From assembly GCA_903813345.2 (NCBI GenBank), contig CAIIXF020000006.1, positions 17,242,348-17,306,347 on the forward strand: a stretch of 64,000 nt of DNA, read 5' to 3'. Position numbers and translations under genes: made by a program. Of this stretch, positions 45,210-59,165 are shown piece by piece; within the stretch, counting starts at the first letter, position 1, and the number at the start of each line of letters is the position of its first letter. The notes below the pieces were generated by a model. It was not told the DNA's origin. It worked only from the letters and a program-made list of their open reading frames with translations, and did not search any database. The stretch is from Owenia fusiformis. Lineage: Eukaryota > Annelida > Polychaeta > Sabellida > Oweniidae.

Positions 45210-48200
45210 AATTATACAAATCGGTAGAAATGAAATGACTTATTTCTTACCAATATTCAATCACCAATAAGTCAATATATCATCCCCATCATGCAGGTTT
45301 TAATCATTCATTCCCAGCATGCCATGTCATTCTCAGTCAAATGTTACTCTAGTCTTAAGTACACACAATTTGCCAAAATGCTTTTTCTAGTTTATCAATC
45401 CTCTGGGAGTACTCCAATTATTGAAAACAGTAGCCAATAGGTCTATGTGTCTCATCCAGTAATTAGATTGTATATTGGAGCTGAGGTAGTATTTGTAAAT
45501 GTTTCCAGATAGTCATATCACCATGCATATAACTCTTAAAAATCCTTATGGAAAAACACTGTCAAAACTTATGATCTCAGTAAAAATTCAACAGGATTTG
45601 ATTCCCATAAGTTTTATATATCCGAATAGTTGTGACAGAATGAAGTTAGAAAGTCTATAAAAAATTAAAAACAGACAAATATATTATCCGGCTGTGTTTT
45701 ATGCATGCCAAAATTGCTCATGATCTTCCCTCTATATGGCATTACACCCTGTGGTTGTAGTCCTATATAGAAAAAGATTGGCACCAGCTTTTTAATTGAA
45801 ATCATTAGTCCTATGGTTCACCATTGAAGAATGATCTCAAATGGATACTTAATACCTACTAACACTCAACTGAAGTGATGTAGTATAGTCTAACATATAT
45901 TGATGTATTGTTTCAATCCTTTTGTTTTATTCATACATATGCTGTAAACTTCAGTTACTCTGCATCGCAATTATCATCTGTATGCAGCATTTGTGCTTTA
46001 TCACCTGACTGTATAGTATTTCTCAAAACAAGTCCCTCACTTGTGATATAACCTTATCTAGAAAATGTATTTTCTCGAAATTCAGTTCCGATTCTATATT
46101 TAGACTTCAGGACTATTCCGAATATAAGATTTTGTCTTATAAAGAATGTTGTTTCCCCCAGAGGTTGAGATGTTGAGACTTAGGTTAAAGTAACCACTAG
46201 GTTGCATATAGTAACATTAAACTCCAGTTTCCTTTCTGACGTTTGAGTTATCAGTTTTCAAACAGCCGGCGAATTCAAATCTGAACCTCTGTTTTGAAAA
46301 TATGTTTTACCGACTATAACACTATTAATAATGTTACAGGCTCACTGAATTTGCATCATGATATAAACGTCCCCTAAATGTATTAATTTAACGTATCACC
46401 TGGCGTTTGGCCATCAGGCCAAAGGAACTGACGACATTAACAACATATTTGTGTCATTTGTATTCTCTGTTTGCTGGAGCTTCCAATTAACTCCTCCGTA
46501 AATATTCTAACCGTGTATCAGCAATCTCTTTGTTTCAGTTCTCCCTCAGTGGTTATTGGAAAGTATCCTATAAGTTCACGCTAACTCAGGTAGCTTTATA
46601 ACATTGAATTAATCTTTAATCTATTCTGATTATTTATTATTCATAGAGTTAATAGCCCATCGTTGGAGTAAAAGTCACATTTCTTTTCTTTTTATTGATC
46701 AATTTATTTTAAAATATCCAAGTGAAAGAGTCATAAGGGCTGTTTTCCGTTGCCTAAATGCCTACTCAATCTCAATCCGAATTACGTGATAAAATGTACC
46801 AAATATTCTCCAAGTGTTTGAGTCAATAACATTTTGTCTGTTTTTAAGTTTTTTCAAAAAAAAATGACGGTTGAATTTAGTGTGCCTTCAGTATTTTTTT
46901 CAATGCCTCCACCTACCCTTATTATTTCTTGCTCCTACAAGACATCCATATTTTTGGCGTCTTCTATTGTAAGTACACAATGATATTTACAAAATCAAGA
47001 TCACTCATAATCGACACATTAAAGCAACTGGCTACCTCACCCTGATGGAAATAACATGCCACACTAAAGAAAATCTTTTTTCACCCTGACAAAAGCTTGA
47101 AATATTGAGACTATTTGTCCAAAATAGATAAAATTAGGATTTAAACCTAGTTGAGAAAAACCTTGGGAGATCACTGAAGATTGTGGCAGAGGGAATAAAA
47201 TTCTACTTGCTGGATACCCAGATGTATCTGGAAAGTAAAAATACCTCTATGATTACATTCCGTATCCAGGAAATAGCTTAAAAGCAGCTTTTATTATGTC
47301 AAGAGGATTGTGTACAAAAATAGAAGACCACCAAAATTCACTTTTTAACTTGAATAAAATCATCTCCATGTATATGTATCCCTGCAGGTAATATCAATTA
47401 ACTATATGTATAAATTATATATTTGATTAATTAATCAAGCAGCCTTATCAATTTCTAAAGGTGAACTTCAAAAAAGACACACCAAGGCAACGTTGATATA
47501 AAACCAAGCATAAAATAGCATAAAACACATTCGGTTTCTAAATTATAACATTTTTCGAGAGCAATGAGTACATAGTTCATGTGTATGACCACCCGTTCAA
47601 TACTTCTAAATTATCATTAAATACATTGTAATCTCAGTTAATCCTTCTTAAAACACGACCCTGTATTATACAAAGCATTACTCAAGATGTAAAAGTTTAA
47701 CCTTTGTTGAATCATCAAGCAAACTTAAAATATTTATCAATTTAAAAATGAACTTTTTGAAAAGAATATGATTTATTACTGAAGTAGGAGGATCAATTGT
47801 ATTCTGGTGATTAGGATTAAATGATTGATTCTTTTGCTGTTTTTTTCTAATTTAGTTTCTTAATTTCCATTAGTTCTCTTAGTCTGTAATTTCTAATAAT
47901 TGTTTTCAAAATTTCTTAAAGTTAAAAATTCAACATTTTGGAACATATAAATAAATGGTTTAAAAAAATAGAATGAAAATATAATAAAATCATCCTGGCC
48001 CTACATTCATAAGATTAGGCACCTTAATAAGAGGACGAACCGTGTACCAATCATGCAGGAATATACCCATCATGCACTTTAACCTAAAGGAGGATGAATT
48101 ATATAACCATCATTAAGGATCACTTGCGATTGAAGAATATAGATGTTAAAGACATTTATTTACTGATGCAATTCTTAGACTATATTTAAATTTCTTTATC

Positions 48201-50523
48201 TTAACCTTAATCACAAAGTGCATATTCCCATATATATTTTCTAATGTACAGTGTACATGATTTAATACAAGTACAATCATAAAAGTGAATCATACAGACA
48301 CTGGATCCTGCATGTAATCCAGATGACATCTACTATCTCCAACAAAACCACAAATATGGGGAACAGTACATTGCAAAGCCACTAAATATGGCTCTGGCCA
48401 GACAAATAATAACAAGTTGTAAATGCCGACCTGGGACTTAAAGCAAGCGACAGCATAATACACCCCCTTCATCAGTTTGGAAACCAGTTAAGTCCCAATT
48501 AGTTGGTGTGTCAAATGAATTTGTTCCTCAGTTTCAATAGATTGGATTTGATGTTATAGTTGAAATTAACAAACGGTAAACGGCTTTAATAATATTCATA
48601 ATCTGAAATGGAACTACCAGTTGCTTAACTTTTGAAGGGGAATGTATTTATCATGTTATAAGTTGGGAAATATTTCACCTGAAAACATTGAACAGTCTTA
48701 CCTTATTTCTACATGTCATTTACATAAGGATCAATGCCTACTCAATCACAAATACATATACAAATCCTAAATCATCTTTCTAAAATAGCATCCGAAATCA
48801 TTAAGATCCTCATATAAATGGTCTCCAATCTCTGCCTCAATATAAACATGAATCCAATAATGTCTCCTCTGTATATGTACATGTATGTTAATATTTGTTG
48901 TAACTTCAGCTATACCCCTTTGTTTCATTACATCCGTAATTAAAATAATTAACAATTGTAATTACTGAATGACAATTTAAACAAGAGTTAAACTGTATTT
49001 TGCATACAGCTATTCGTATATATGCTCAAATGTACATTTTCACAATTAAAATTGGGTCCTTTTTTCCGAAGAGAAAATCTCACAGAGTATTTAATGATGA
49101 CATAACCAAGATGTGGAAATTAGGGTCATAACATGAATGGTTTAATTGCTACATTTAATGAGTATTGTGTTGACTGTTAAGGTGATCCTCATTAGAAAAA
49201 ATAGGCCAGGAAATATTAGAAATATTATAAATATTAGGCAAGCAAGTGGTATGTACAAATTGATGATCGAGTAATGCTTTTGATAATTCTAGGGCAATTT
49301 ATACATCAGGGAAGTATTTTAGCGTTTCTTCTGACAAATTGATTTCTTTGTGTAAATATAGTATTTTTGGTGTTTGCTACTTGAATGTTAAATAAGAATT
49401 TTAAACTGTCTGAATAGTTATTACTCATTGATAGACAGCATAAAACAGTTGTTACAAACCTTCAATAATAAATAAATAATAAATAAATAACTACTACTCA
49501 ACATTGACTACTAGACTTATTTCTGCGGAACAAATTGAAATTATAGAAACATAAAACACGACTGAAAACATATCTGTAATTGGTATAGCCTTAGTAATTA
49601 AAATTAGGTTTCAAGGTGTCACAATGTTTTACCCTACAACATTTCAGTCCTGTATGTAACAGCTGGTCAGTAAAATATATTTCACATTTATCTCCACATT
49701 TCACAGAAATTATTCACCTAATTATAGAGAATGCTTCAACTCACATTTTTGAAAGGATTTTAATGACGAGCCAAATGCAGAAAAATCGCAAAAACACGAC
49801 TGAAGATGAGTTTCTTTGTGTTTTTGTTTAGCAATGTCACTAATGAAGTTAGCTTGACCTATCTTAGCTACATATTTCCCGTGAATATGCATGCATAAAG
49901 TGCATGCAATTTGGCTGATTTACTTGTCTTTATTCTTAGCATATAATTCTTTTGATGAATCTGTCTTAATTTGCTCTAAGTCAAAAATACGACAAGGAAA
50001 TTGAGTTGTCAAATTATATGAATTATATCATTTCAAAAATGCAAATGATGTCAAAAGGTTGAATTCATGTAACAAAGGTGAAACTTGCCCATAAACTAAA
50101 ATCATGACATCTAGGTTTTAAACATGAAATAAAATAAACAAACTTCCACTACCGTGAAAAAAATATCTAAATATAAAATATACACTCTGAATTGTACAGA
50201 AATGTCATAAGAGCAGGGACTTCAGAGAAATAAGAGGGAAAGATATGATTTAAGAATGAACGAGGTAATATTTTAGACATGTCAATATGGCCGCTGGTAT
50301 TAGCTCTAACCTCAACATATGTTAAAAATTGCACATGACAAAATATGGTTGTGTGTGAGAAGAATACAAAATGATTGATTTTAAAGTTTGCAAAATCTTG
50401 GCATCTTTTTTCGATAAAATTCTGGAATAAATGTTCAACTTCCAAACTTTGCATGCAGCTTTTGAAATATTATCAACTGGCTATGAACAAACAAGTAATA
50501 AACAAAGAATTAACATGCTAAAT
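45210..50523. other. 5' flank of the minus-strand gene and gene-poor region
   Basis: AT-rich DNA with no accepted gene. The promoter of the 45209 start should lie in the first kilobase; no clear motif stands out. A TGGGAGATCACTG at about 47164-47176 looks like an orphan right end of the CAGTGATCTCC family. An AATAAATAATAAATA microsatellite lies near 49470. Confidence 0.5.
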
Positions 50524-50628
50524 CTCACTACCTACCATTTGTTACAGACAACAACTGCCAAACACCAATCACCAAAACCAACCATCAAACACCGTCCAGA
50601 AAAGTTGGTAACCATAACAGTGTTGTCA
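50524..50628 (-). mobile_element. GTCACCAC-type MITE, copy 5, reversed and truncated
   Basis: CTACCTACCATTTGTTACAG through GTCCAGAAAAGTTGG to TAACAGTGTTGTCA follows the family in reverse. It stops exactly where the TTAA-flanked element begins, and the terminal GTGGTGAC is missing on the far side of that element. Confidence 0.55.
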
Positions 50629-51198
50629 TTAAAGGGTGACGCATATCGTTTAGCAAATCGAACGCTCGTTTCTGGTGTTGCTCACCGTTTAGTATAAAAG
50701 GCCCGATCCCGGAATAATACTCAAGGGTTCACAGGTTCGATGTCGTTGTGTCAACACCTCTAACTGTTATATAGCATAAGTATATTATGGATCGTCACAC
50801 ATTTATAAAAGGGTGATTTTTATTTTGACAAATCAATTCCAAATTTATGGGTGAAGTTTCAGGATCTTCTATTTGTGTATAATAAGGAAAAATTGGCATC
50901 TAAATTTCCCCATAACGTAATAGCACACAGCTTGGCATATGAAATATCCTACAAATGAAACAAAGCAGTTCTAATACAAAGATTTATATTGGCTGTTGTA
51001 CATGTACTGTTTGAACGCAATCACTCTATGGATAACGTTTTCAAAATCATTATAAACGGAATTACTTTATCTCAAAGACAATTTCAATAAACTGGATTTT
51101 ACAGAACTCCCCTTATTTCTTAAAAATGGACTGATCCAGTTGATTCGCCTGGAGCCGCCATATTGTTTTTATACGGGATGCTTATCGGAACCCTTTAA
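50629..51198. mobile_element. TTAA-flanked non-autonomous element, copy 2, inverted
   Basis: It starts TTAAAGGGTGACGCATATCG and ends TCGGAACCCTTTAA, the reverse complement of the element at 30213-30769 with only scattered differences. TTAA flanks both ends. Shared internal marks include GGATCGGGCCTTTTATAC (reversed here) and the AATATGGCGGCTCC box. Confidence 0.82.
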
Positions 51199-53739
51199 GG
51201 AGCAAAAACAGCCTGGTCAAACGGACCTGTTCCCCATCAAAATTAGGTGGTCCGTAACAGGATGTGCTGGTCAAAATGACCAGTATTTCAAAAAAGGTGC
51301 TGGTCCATATAAAGTCTCACTGGTCAATAAATTCATGATTGTTTTAAGCACTTAACACTGTTTCAACATCTCTATTGTAGGATTTATAATTGTAACACTA
51401 AGAAAATCAAAATTTGAGAATAAACATAGTTAGTTTATTTTTTGTACTCAAACGGTACATGTTTAGCGAACCCTCCCCCTCAAACAGCTCATAAAAAAGC
51501 TAGGCGTTCGGTAATTGTATGTAATACTCGGTTTAGCGAATCGATTCTAGCGAGAATTAAATGTTCTACTTCCTCCGTGAAAAAGGAAGTTTTGAAAAAT
51601 GAACCAGATATCTGCTGGATACGCTCGTGTCAAGGTAAATATCGATCAAGACGACCACAAACAATAGAGTAAACCTGCGGACACATATTCTAGAGGTATG
51701 TAGGTATCATAAAAACAAGCTGGTCCAAAGGTCCAGCACCTGTGCAACGTTTGCCGGACCGGAGGACAATCAACTGGTCCCTGACCGCCGGTCCGCTCGT
51801 TAATGTTAACACTGAACCATAACAATATAAAAAAATGATATCTGACATTCATATCTGTATTATTGGCAGTTGAAATCTGTGATGAACTCCAATCAGATTG
51901 CAACTTCAGAATCAGGTAATTCTAAACTGATTATCACAGGGTGGGGAGAAGAAAGTTATTTCTGGATCTTAAAACATTACAGTTAAAGTGTGTTGCCTTG
52001 TAATTGGAATCTCTCTATTTTGTTAGTACTTTCTAATTCAGACACATTTAATAATACTTTTGAAGTTGTGCTTAATCATCTACAATAAATTAAACAATTC
52101 AGCTACATATACTATAACTACTAATCAAATCCAAATAAAATCAAATTAATAAGCCTCTCAATCATGTAATGTATGAATCAGTTTTGAATACAATACATAT
52201 ACATGAACAGTTTACATGTACATACTGTACTTGCAAATGTCATGATGGTGCCATGCATTTAAGCTTCAACAAATTGAATTGAAATAAAATTGGTTGCATA
52301 TAAAAAAATAAATGGAACAATCACTGATTCAAGCTAGAATGTTGTGGACAGAGAAAAAAGTATTCAAATAGGGACAATTCCACAGAAAAATGCTCTAATG
52401 CAATCCAATGGGAAAACATTAAAATCTTTGGATTGATTATGAAAAAACAAGGATTTTTGGTACATAACCCCGTATACCATGGGATAGCTCCATATGTCCC
52501 CTTTCAAATCAAAAACAAATTTGCATAGATCACCCATTGAGAAAAAAGGATATGACCGCTTTTTCCGCCATCTATCCAAATTTTCAAAAAAATTTCAAAC
52601 TCAAGACCACCATCACAAAAAGTCAAATTATATAGAATATAAAATCTGTACATCTTCACTGGTGATTGCACTGAAAAATCTTGATTTCAATCAACTATCA
52701 TCCCAATAGAATTTTTGTCTTCTACCTTTTCACTAGCACCCTCTGTGGCGTTATCCCATCATGAGGTGTTTGGAATGAACTATGTCATAAGGTGTAGCAA
52801 CAGTCTAAAATTAACTCATTAAAATGTGTAGTGTAGTGACATCTTTTTATCACAGGAACACTATTTTGCACAAACATGTTCTCTTGTGGGGTTTTGTAGA
52901 TACCTGGCCCAATGGTTTGCATTTAAATATTGCTGTATCAAAGCCTTTTTTGTGTGATATTTTGCAAAACATCAAGCTCATCATATTTTTCCTCACCAAT
53001 AGAGGGCATTAAAATAAAAAAAGTTGATTATTCCATCCATATTATCCTTGGCCTATGACTGCTTGTATACTGTAGAAGTGGTAATTTTGCCTAATCATTT
53101 AATTTGCCTATTGCCTAATTTTTGCCAGGCTCGGAAAATTAAATGTTGGAAATATTGTCTTCATAATGTTATCCAATGGGAAGTTTCTTGTCATAAGGAA
53201 AATTAAAATTAAGAAATTGATAAAATTTGACCATTCGGCAAATTAACCACTCGGATTCTTATACAGTATCCTGGGGTTTTCTAAATATTACACTGCACGA
53301 AAATGTACATGTACTAGCCTCATTTTAAGATTATATTCGAAATAAAAACACATAAAGAAAACTTCAATACTATAAGTTATTGAATGATTTGAAGTGCAAT
53401 AAAGGATATATTCTGTCTCGATATTCTGTATTGGCACTCGACGAACAATCTCAGTAGCAATACAGATTGGTACAGCACAAGAACTGACCAATCAGAGGGC
53501 TTCATTTTACAGATCATACGATAAAAAATTATCTTAAATCTACAGATCTTTCACCTTTAGCAGGTATATTTCAATGACCCAACTGTTTGCAAAGCAAATA
53601 CATGTATATCAAAAAGAAACTAATGACTCACATCTTACACAACTAAGATATACCTGCTCATGTTAAAAGATTCACTTCCTCATTTACTACGCAGTTCAGT
53701 TTGTAAAGATTCTAGCATAAAAAAATATTTGGAAACAAT
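51199..53739. other. Gene-poor region with a GGTCC-rich patch
   Basis: Positions 51210-51320 and 51715-51800 are relatively GC-rich and repeat CTGGTC and GGTCCG in both orientations, possibly a decayed foldback element whose ends I cannot define. The rest is AT-rich with no accepted gene. Confidence 0.4.
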
Positions 53740-54556
53740 ATGCTGCCAAAGATTGTAACAACATTATTGGAGCAAAATAACATTGATATATTAAGTCACA
53801 TCAATGGAACATCAATGAATACAACACTAACAATGAAATCCACAAACAAGCATATTGGGGCAAACAAAGTGAATAGAGCCAATATCAAGGATCTCATTAA
53901 TTTGATTCTACAAGAACAAGAATTTGTAGAGTACAATTTCAACAATGAAACATGCAGAATACAACTGAAGTTTGCGAAGAGTTGTGATGCAAGTATGCAG
54001 GATGGGGGCTCCAACGGCAGAGAAAAAATAAGGAAGATTAAAATGAATAATAAAAACTATAACAGATTGATGTCTTCAGGAAGCAATATAAGGGGTAATA
54101 ATTAATGTCAAATAATCCATTATCTTTATGCATTGCATATATATGGCATACTTTTAAAATTTCTTGAATATTCCCAGAATAATAGTATGTAAGCAATAGA
54201 TGGCAGTCCAAGTCTTGCATCAAGTCCTACAGGTAAAAATAATAATACAATGTATTTCAAAAAAAATATATTTTTCAGCAACCTTTATTACACAATTCTG
54301 TTATTTTGGGTGGTAAAATATGATAATACATGCACTTCCATACCCAATACCCATACTTTCTACAAATTGTGGGATTGAGATTTGATGCAAGACTGTTAGC
54401 ACACTAAAATGTATAAATTCAATGAAAAACAATACATAATTTTGATGACATAACTAATGCTATTTTTTCTTTGTTTTTGATATGTTCCCAAAAGGTACTG
54501 GACCTATCTATAGTCAATGGACAACCAGTTTTTATGTGGAGTGGGGACAACGATGA
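53740..54556 (+). CDS. Tentative multi-exon gene of unknown function
   Basis: The ATG at 53740 follows an in-frame TAG and opens 118 codons (MLPKIVTTLLEQNNIDILSH ... LINLILQEQEFVEYNFNNE ... GREKIRKIKMNN) up to a possible donor GGTAAT at 54095 (phase 1). A small exon 54200-54232 (DGSPSLASSPT) fits in phase, with a weak acceptor. The next could be 54495-54556, ending in TGA, or the phase-compatible exon at 62837. Composition looks protein-like rather than random AT-rich translation, but I recognise no family and the splice model is weak. It could be chance. Confidence 0.3.
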
Positions 54557-57500
54557 CTTATAATCCAGAGAGAGAATTGTCATTATTCACTGAAGAAAAC
54601 CTTTGAAGCAAGTTTGGACTGTATTCAAAATAAAATAAGGAGGGATCTACATAACAGTTGAAGTCTATAAATACGACAAAGGAGAAGGAAATACAAGTCC
54701 AGACAATAGAACCCCAAAAACTGGAATGAACAATGGCCTGGATTTTAGCTCTATCAAATTGGTTATCCCCAGGTCTTATGTGGTTTATCGAGTGGGTGAC
54801 ACAAATAAATCTTTTTTTCATATTTACTTTATCATACAAGGTCAAAAGTTTCTCTCGAGGGCTGATTTCAAGTTAAAGATTTTATTATCAGTTTTGTTGT
54901 TATTAATATACTATTACGGGTGTATTGACTCATACTCAAATGACTGATTTTGGACCAATCATCATTAGACATTTTAAATTGCATAGTAGTGTTACCGGAA
55001 CCACTTATTGGTAAAAATTATCAAATCATTTATTATTGTGAAAATGGTTTTTGTTATCAGCTAAATTGTATATGGTCTGGATTATGAAATAAATATGATT
55101 TGTTTCTCTGTAACATTTATACAGGTACATTAATGGGTGTGAATAAATTATTCCGAAAATGTTGTATAAAGGAATGTTTATATGGGATAACTGGTATTGG
55201 TATAAAGGTATCTACATGGTTGTGTAATTGTGTCTGTCATGAAAAATTAGGAATAAATATTTCATTTCATACAATTTGGGAATACCTAGACCATGTCATA
55301 CCATGAGCTTGCTTGTGGTATCAAATCTAATTTTGGGGACTACATGTATATGCGAGTGAACATTTAGTGTACACATCACTACATTTAGTGTAACCTGATG
55401 GTCGAAAATGCATTTTACAAATAACAGGCTACCAAGATATCTTAATCCGCATTGGGACAAACAAACAATGAGAGCATAAAAGTGTTGTAGAAAAGGAATA
55501 TAAGGTAGCCAGAAAGCAGGGCTTTCAGAGCAAGATGAATTAACTCCAGTTAAAATGTGTGTCTCAAGTTATGATATGAAGGTTGATAAGATGACTAGAG
55601 GAAGGCAAAATATTCAATGCCAACACGTTAGAGGAGTATATGAGGAAAAGAAAAAGTAGAAGTCAAGAATGTAGGAAGAAATAGATATAATTTGCTTCCG
55701 ATATAATTTTACCTAGTTAGAAATATCATGTGTTAACTTCCATATCAAAATTATGCAATACCCTGTATTTCATGTTTTATTTCAAGAACTTTTGAAGAAT
55801 TAGTAGGTAGGAGCAATTTTCCCCAAATCCTCTTTTGACCATGTAAATCTCTCTTTGAGAAATCTTGAAGACAAGTAACTTCTATTTTGAGGAAAGGCCT
55901 CATTTTAGTTGTCATAAATGCAGCCAATTGAAAGTGAAAGCATCCTTGATAAAATTCAGTTGAGGAAAGTAAGTTAATGAAACCTTTTATCATCTTGTCT
56001 CTCAATTTAATACACTTTCCACTTGACAACCATCCCCAAAAATTATCATTAAATTGTTATGAAGCCTTGACCAGTATCAGTATTAGATAATTGTTCTGAA
56101 GTTGATATGTATTAGTATAATAGCCTGTTTAGCAAATCTTTAGAGAAAGAGAGTACTGCCATGTATATTCACTTTAGGTAGTATTATAAAAAAAGGATTA
56201 ATTCAACCAGTATTTGCATTTTAAGGGTACAAAACATATAAACAAAAAGATACTAAAGTTATGATTCATTTTGTAATCTAGTTGATCAGAAAAGAAAAAT
56301 TTCCACATATTCCCATTTTGTAATCTAATTGATCAGAAAAGAAAAATTTCCACATATTCCCATTTTGTAATTCTCTCCTGTTTGTTTTAGAAGAAAATTT
56401 CAGGTAAATTGTTGATTTTTATTCGCAAAAGATGGCGAGGCGTAAATAGATAAGAATGTTAAACATTAGTGAGAGATCAAAAACTAAAACGTTGCAGCTT
56501 AAAAACAGATTAAGGATGCATCATTAAAAAAATATATAGACTATATAATATGGGATGGTTGATAAGAATAGAATTCTAAAAGAATAGGCGTGAAGGACAA
56601 CAAAAGTAGACATTGGAAAGTGTACTTAGGATATAGGAATAGGATATGACTAGAAATACGCTGAGACAATTGTCCTCTACCATGAACAACACATGCAGGT
56701 TACAGCTGAAATTAGTTGGTTAAATATGCCTCTAAAATATTTACAGATTATTGCACAAAACATTATTATAGCACCTTTAATTAATACACTTTGTATTTTT
56801 TTCAGATTAGGCAGAATGATATTATGATATTATAATGCTGCATTCATTGTACTGCATAACAGAAAGTGGTAGCAAATGATAGAGAGTGTAATGTTCAAAG
56901 CATTGTTTATAAAGTACATCCCTATGTTTGCCTCTTTACCAAAATATAGAAGAACTTAAAGATTTGGATGCAAAATAGTCAACATTTCAATCGCCATTCA
57001 AATGTGCTGCCAAATAAACTTAAAATGCAAAAGCATTGATATGAAATCTTTTGCATTTTTGAAAAATAGGCAAGACACAACAGGGAATTTTAACATTAAA
57101 AATATCATAAAATTTCGATAGTGCTCAATTCATCTCTATCTTTTGTTGCTTCTTTAGTCTAAAACACTTAAGTTTAATTCATTTTTAGAAAACTAAATTA
57201 GTAGTTATTGAGGTTTGTATATATTATTTTAATATTCCTAAATAAGGTTAGAACTTAAGGGCTCAATAGGCAGCATTGTAATTTAAGTTGGTAAGGTAGT
57301 CTAAGTGTCCAAGGTTTCCATGTTTCAAAAAGTTGTGAACCTTTCTCTGACCAAGCATCTTGGAATTCCAAGGTATAGTGTGTTCACCATGTTGATTGAA
57401 AATCAAACTGGGAAACGAGTATGCTGACCAAGCTCTTTTTCTCAAACTATGATAAATAGAATAAATGTGGATATTTCAGTTCATTTTACATCCTTGAAAT

Positions 57501-57890
57501 TAATTTATTCTGAGGAAAATTACAATACACTTGTAGCATTATTATTTCAAATATGACAGTAAGCAGATGCAACCAGACTTGGCACTTTTAGGAGTTGAAA
57601 CGAGATTTAATTTTGTGAAAAACCAACAGGTCAAAATGTAGACATGCGACATCTAGCAAAAAGATGACAATCTATGATTTACTGACTTCTAAAACTATAC
57701 CATTTTAAATCGACCGTTTTATGCCTCCTCAAGAACATATTTAAAACATTTGAAATACTTCATACTAGTTAAAATCTGCTAAATTTGTTTTAAAAGTTTG
57801 TTTTAAAATAAACAAAATTTTGCAGCACTAAAATGAAAGAAATTTCATGAATAATCTACAATCATGCACATACAAAAACATTGATGTGTA
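54557..57890. other. AT-rich region with possible isolated open stretches
   Basis: A plus-strand stretch open from about 54640 to 54947 reads GGIYITVEVYKYDKGEGNTS and ends in a hydrophobic segment (ILLSVLLLLIYYYG). Another follows a good acceptor (ATTTATACAG) at about 55125. Neither can be tied to a gene. A 55-base direct duplication lies at about 56262-56365 (AATCTAGTTGATCAGAAAAG). Nothing else is seen. Confidence 0.35.
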
Positions 57891-58664
57891 CTATAAGGGG
57901 AAATAAGTAGAAAATTATGAGGCAAAATTATATATAGAGGTAAAAGTATTCAGTGGTAAAAAACATTGAGGTAAAACTATAAAGAGGTAAAACCATAAAC
58001 ATATTGAGGTAAACAATGAAAAATATTGATGGGAAATTATGAAAAAGTAAAAAATGATGAGGCAGCATTATTAGGCAGCAAGGCAGATGTTCTCCAACAT
58101 TTAGATGATGTTACATTTGGTATTACATTTGGTTACTATTTTGTGTAGATATTATTCTTACATTATCATAATATCTTCTATGTTGTATAAATTAACTGTA
58201 TTGTAAATATTAAATGTTTGTTGCTCCGATTGATTTTCAGGAATAAAAGAAACAATAACAATATAAAAGGTAAAAATTATAGAGTGAATTTTATGAATCA
58301 AAAATGTGAAAACTAATAAAGTTAACAATAAAACAAATAGTATGTTGTAAAACTATTGATGTGAAACAACAAAGCAGTAAATAAGAATAAAGTAGAAAAA
58401 CAACAAAGTGGCAAAAATATTGAGGTAAAATAGTGCTAATAATGTACAAAAAATATTGAGGTGAAACAATGAAGTTGTAAAAATAAAAAAGTGGTAAAAA
58501 CAATAAAGTGCGTAACATATTGAGGCAAAATAATGATGTACAAAAAATATTGAAGGGAAAAGATAAAGTGGTAAAAATAATCAAATGGAAAACAATGATG
58601 TGGTAAAATATTAAGGTAACATTATGGAGTAAAAAAACGTTGAGGTGAAACAATAAAAATATAT

Positions 58665-58880
58665 CAGTGATCTCCCCAGCATTAAAGCAAGTGGGCGCAG
58701 CACCCACCTGAGATTTTGAAAATAGGTTTGCACCCACCTGAAAATCCATTTGCAGTATTTTGCACCCACTTGAAAATGAGAAAAATCATGAAAAATTGGC
58801 ATATTTTGACCAATTTTGATCTGAATTGTGAAAATGAGAATTTTGCACCCACCTGAGACAAAATTCTGGGGAGATCAGTG
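58665..58880. mobile_element. CAGTGATCTCCCCAG MITE, 216 bp
   Basis: CAGTGATCTCCCCAGCATT at the left and CTGGGGAGATCAGTG at the right form the terminal inverted repeat. TATAT flanks both sides as a 5-base direct repeat. The interior repeats GCACCCACCTGA and matches the element at 25373 in the other orientation. Confidence 0.9.
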
Positions 58881-58970
58881 TATATGGTGAAATTATGTTG
58901 TAAAATTACTGAGGTGAAACAAAGAAGTGGTAAAAATAATGAGGTAAAATAATTATGTAAAAAAATATTG

Positions 58971-59165
58971 AAGTTATAGTTATAGTTATAGTTTATTTCA
59001 TAATATAACAATGTAAAGTACAAAACGTGTGCACTCGACACCCTTAGTAATTGGGCGTATCAGTGCTTATTTCAAAATGTGTTGCAGAGCAACCAAAATT
59101 ACATATAATATAACATGTAACAATACAGATACAATTAATAGATACAATACAGAAACTTTGAAGTC
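58971..59165 (-). mobile_element. Probable 3' end of a non-LTR retrotransposon
   Basis: Read on the minus strand, this segment passes through CGAGTGCACACGTTTTGTAC and ends in AATAAACTATAACTATAAC, a short tandem tail typical of LINE 3' ends. No coding part is kept. Confidence 0.45.

Noticed and set aside
50740-50760. GGTTCGATGTC resembling a tRNA B-box, which would make the TTAA element a SINE
   Set aside because: No matching A-box at proper distance and no cloverleaf; TTAA borders and inverted ends fit a DNA transposon better.
58291-58749. 152-codon minus-strand frame
   Set aside because: It runs through a MITE end and the low-complexity GAGGTAAAAT region; Phe/Leu/Ile-rich as expected from such DNA.
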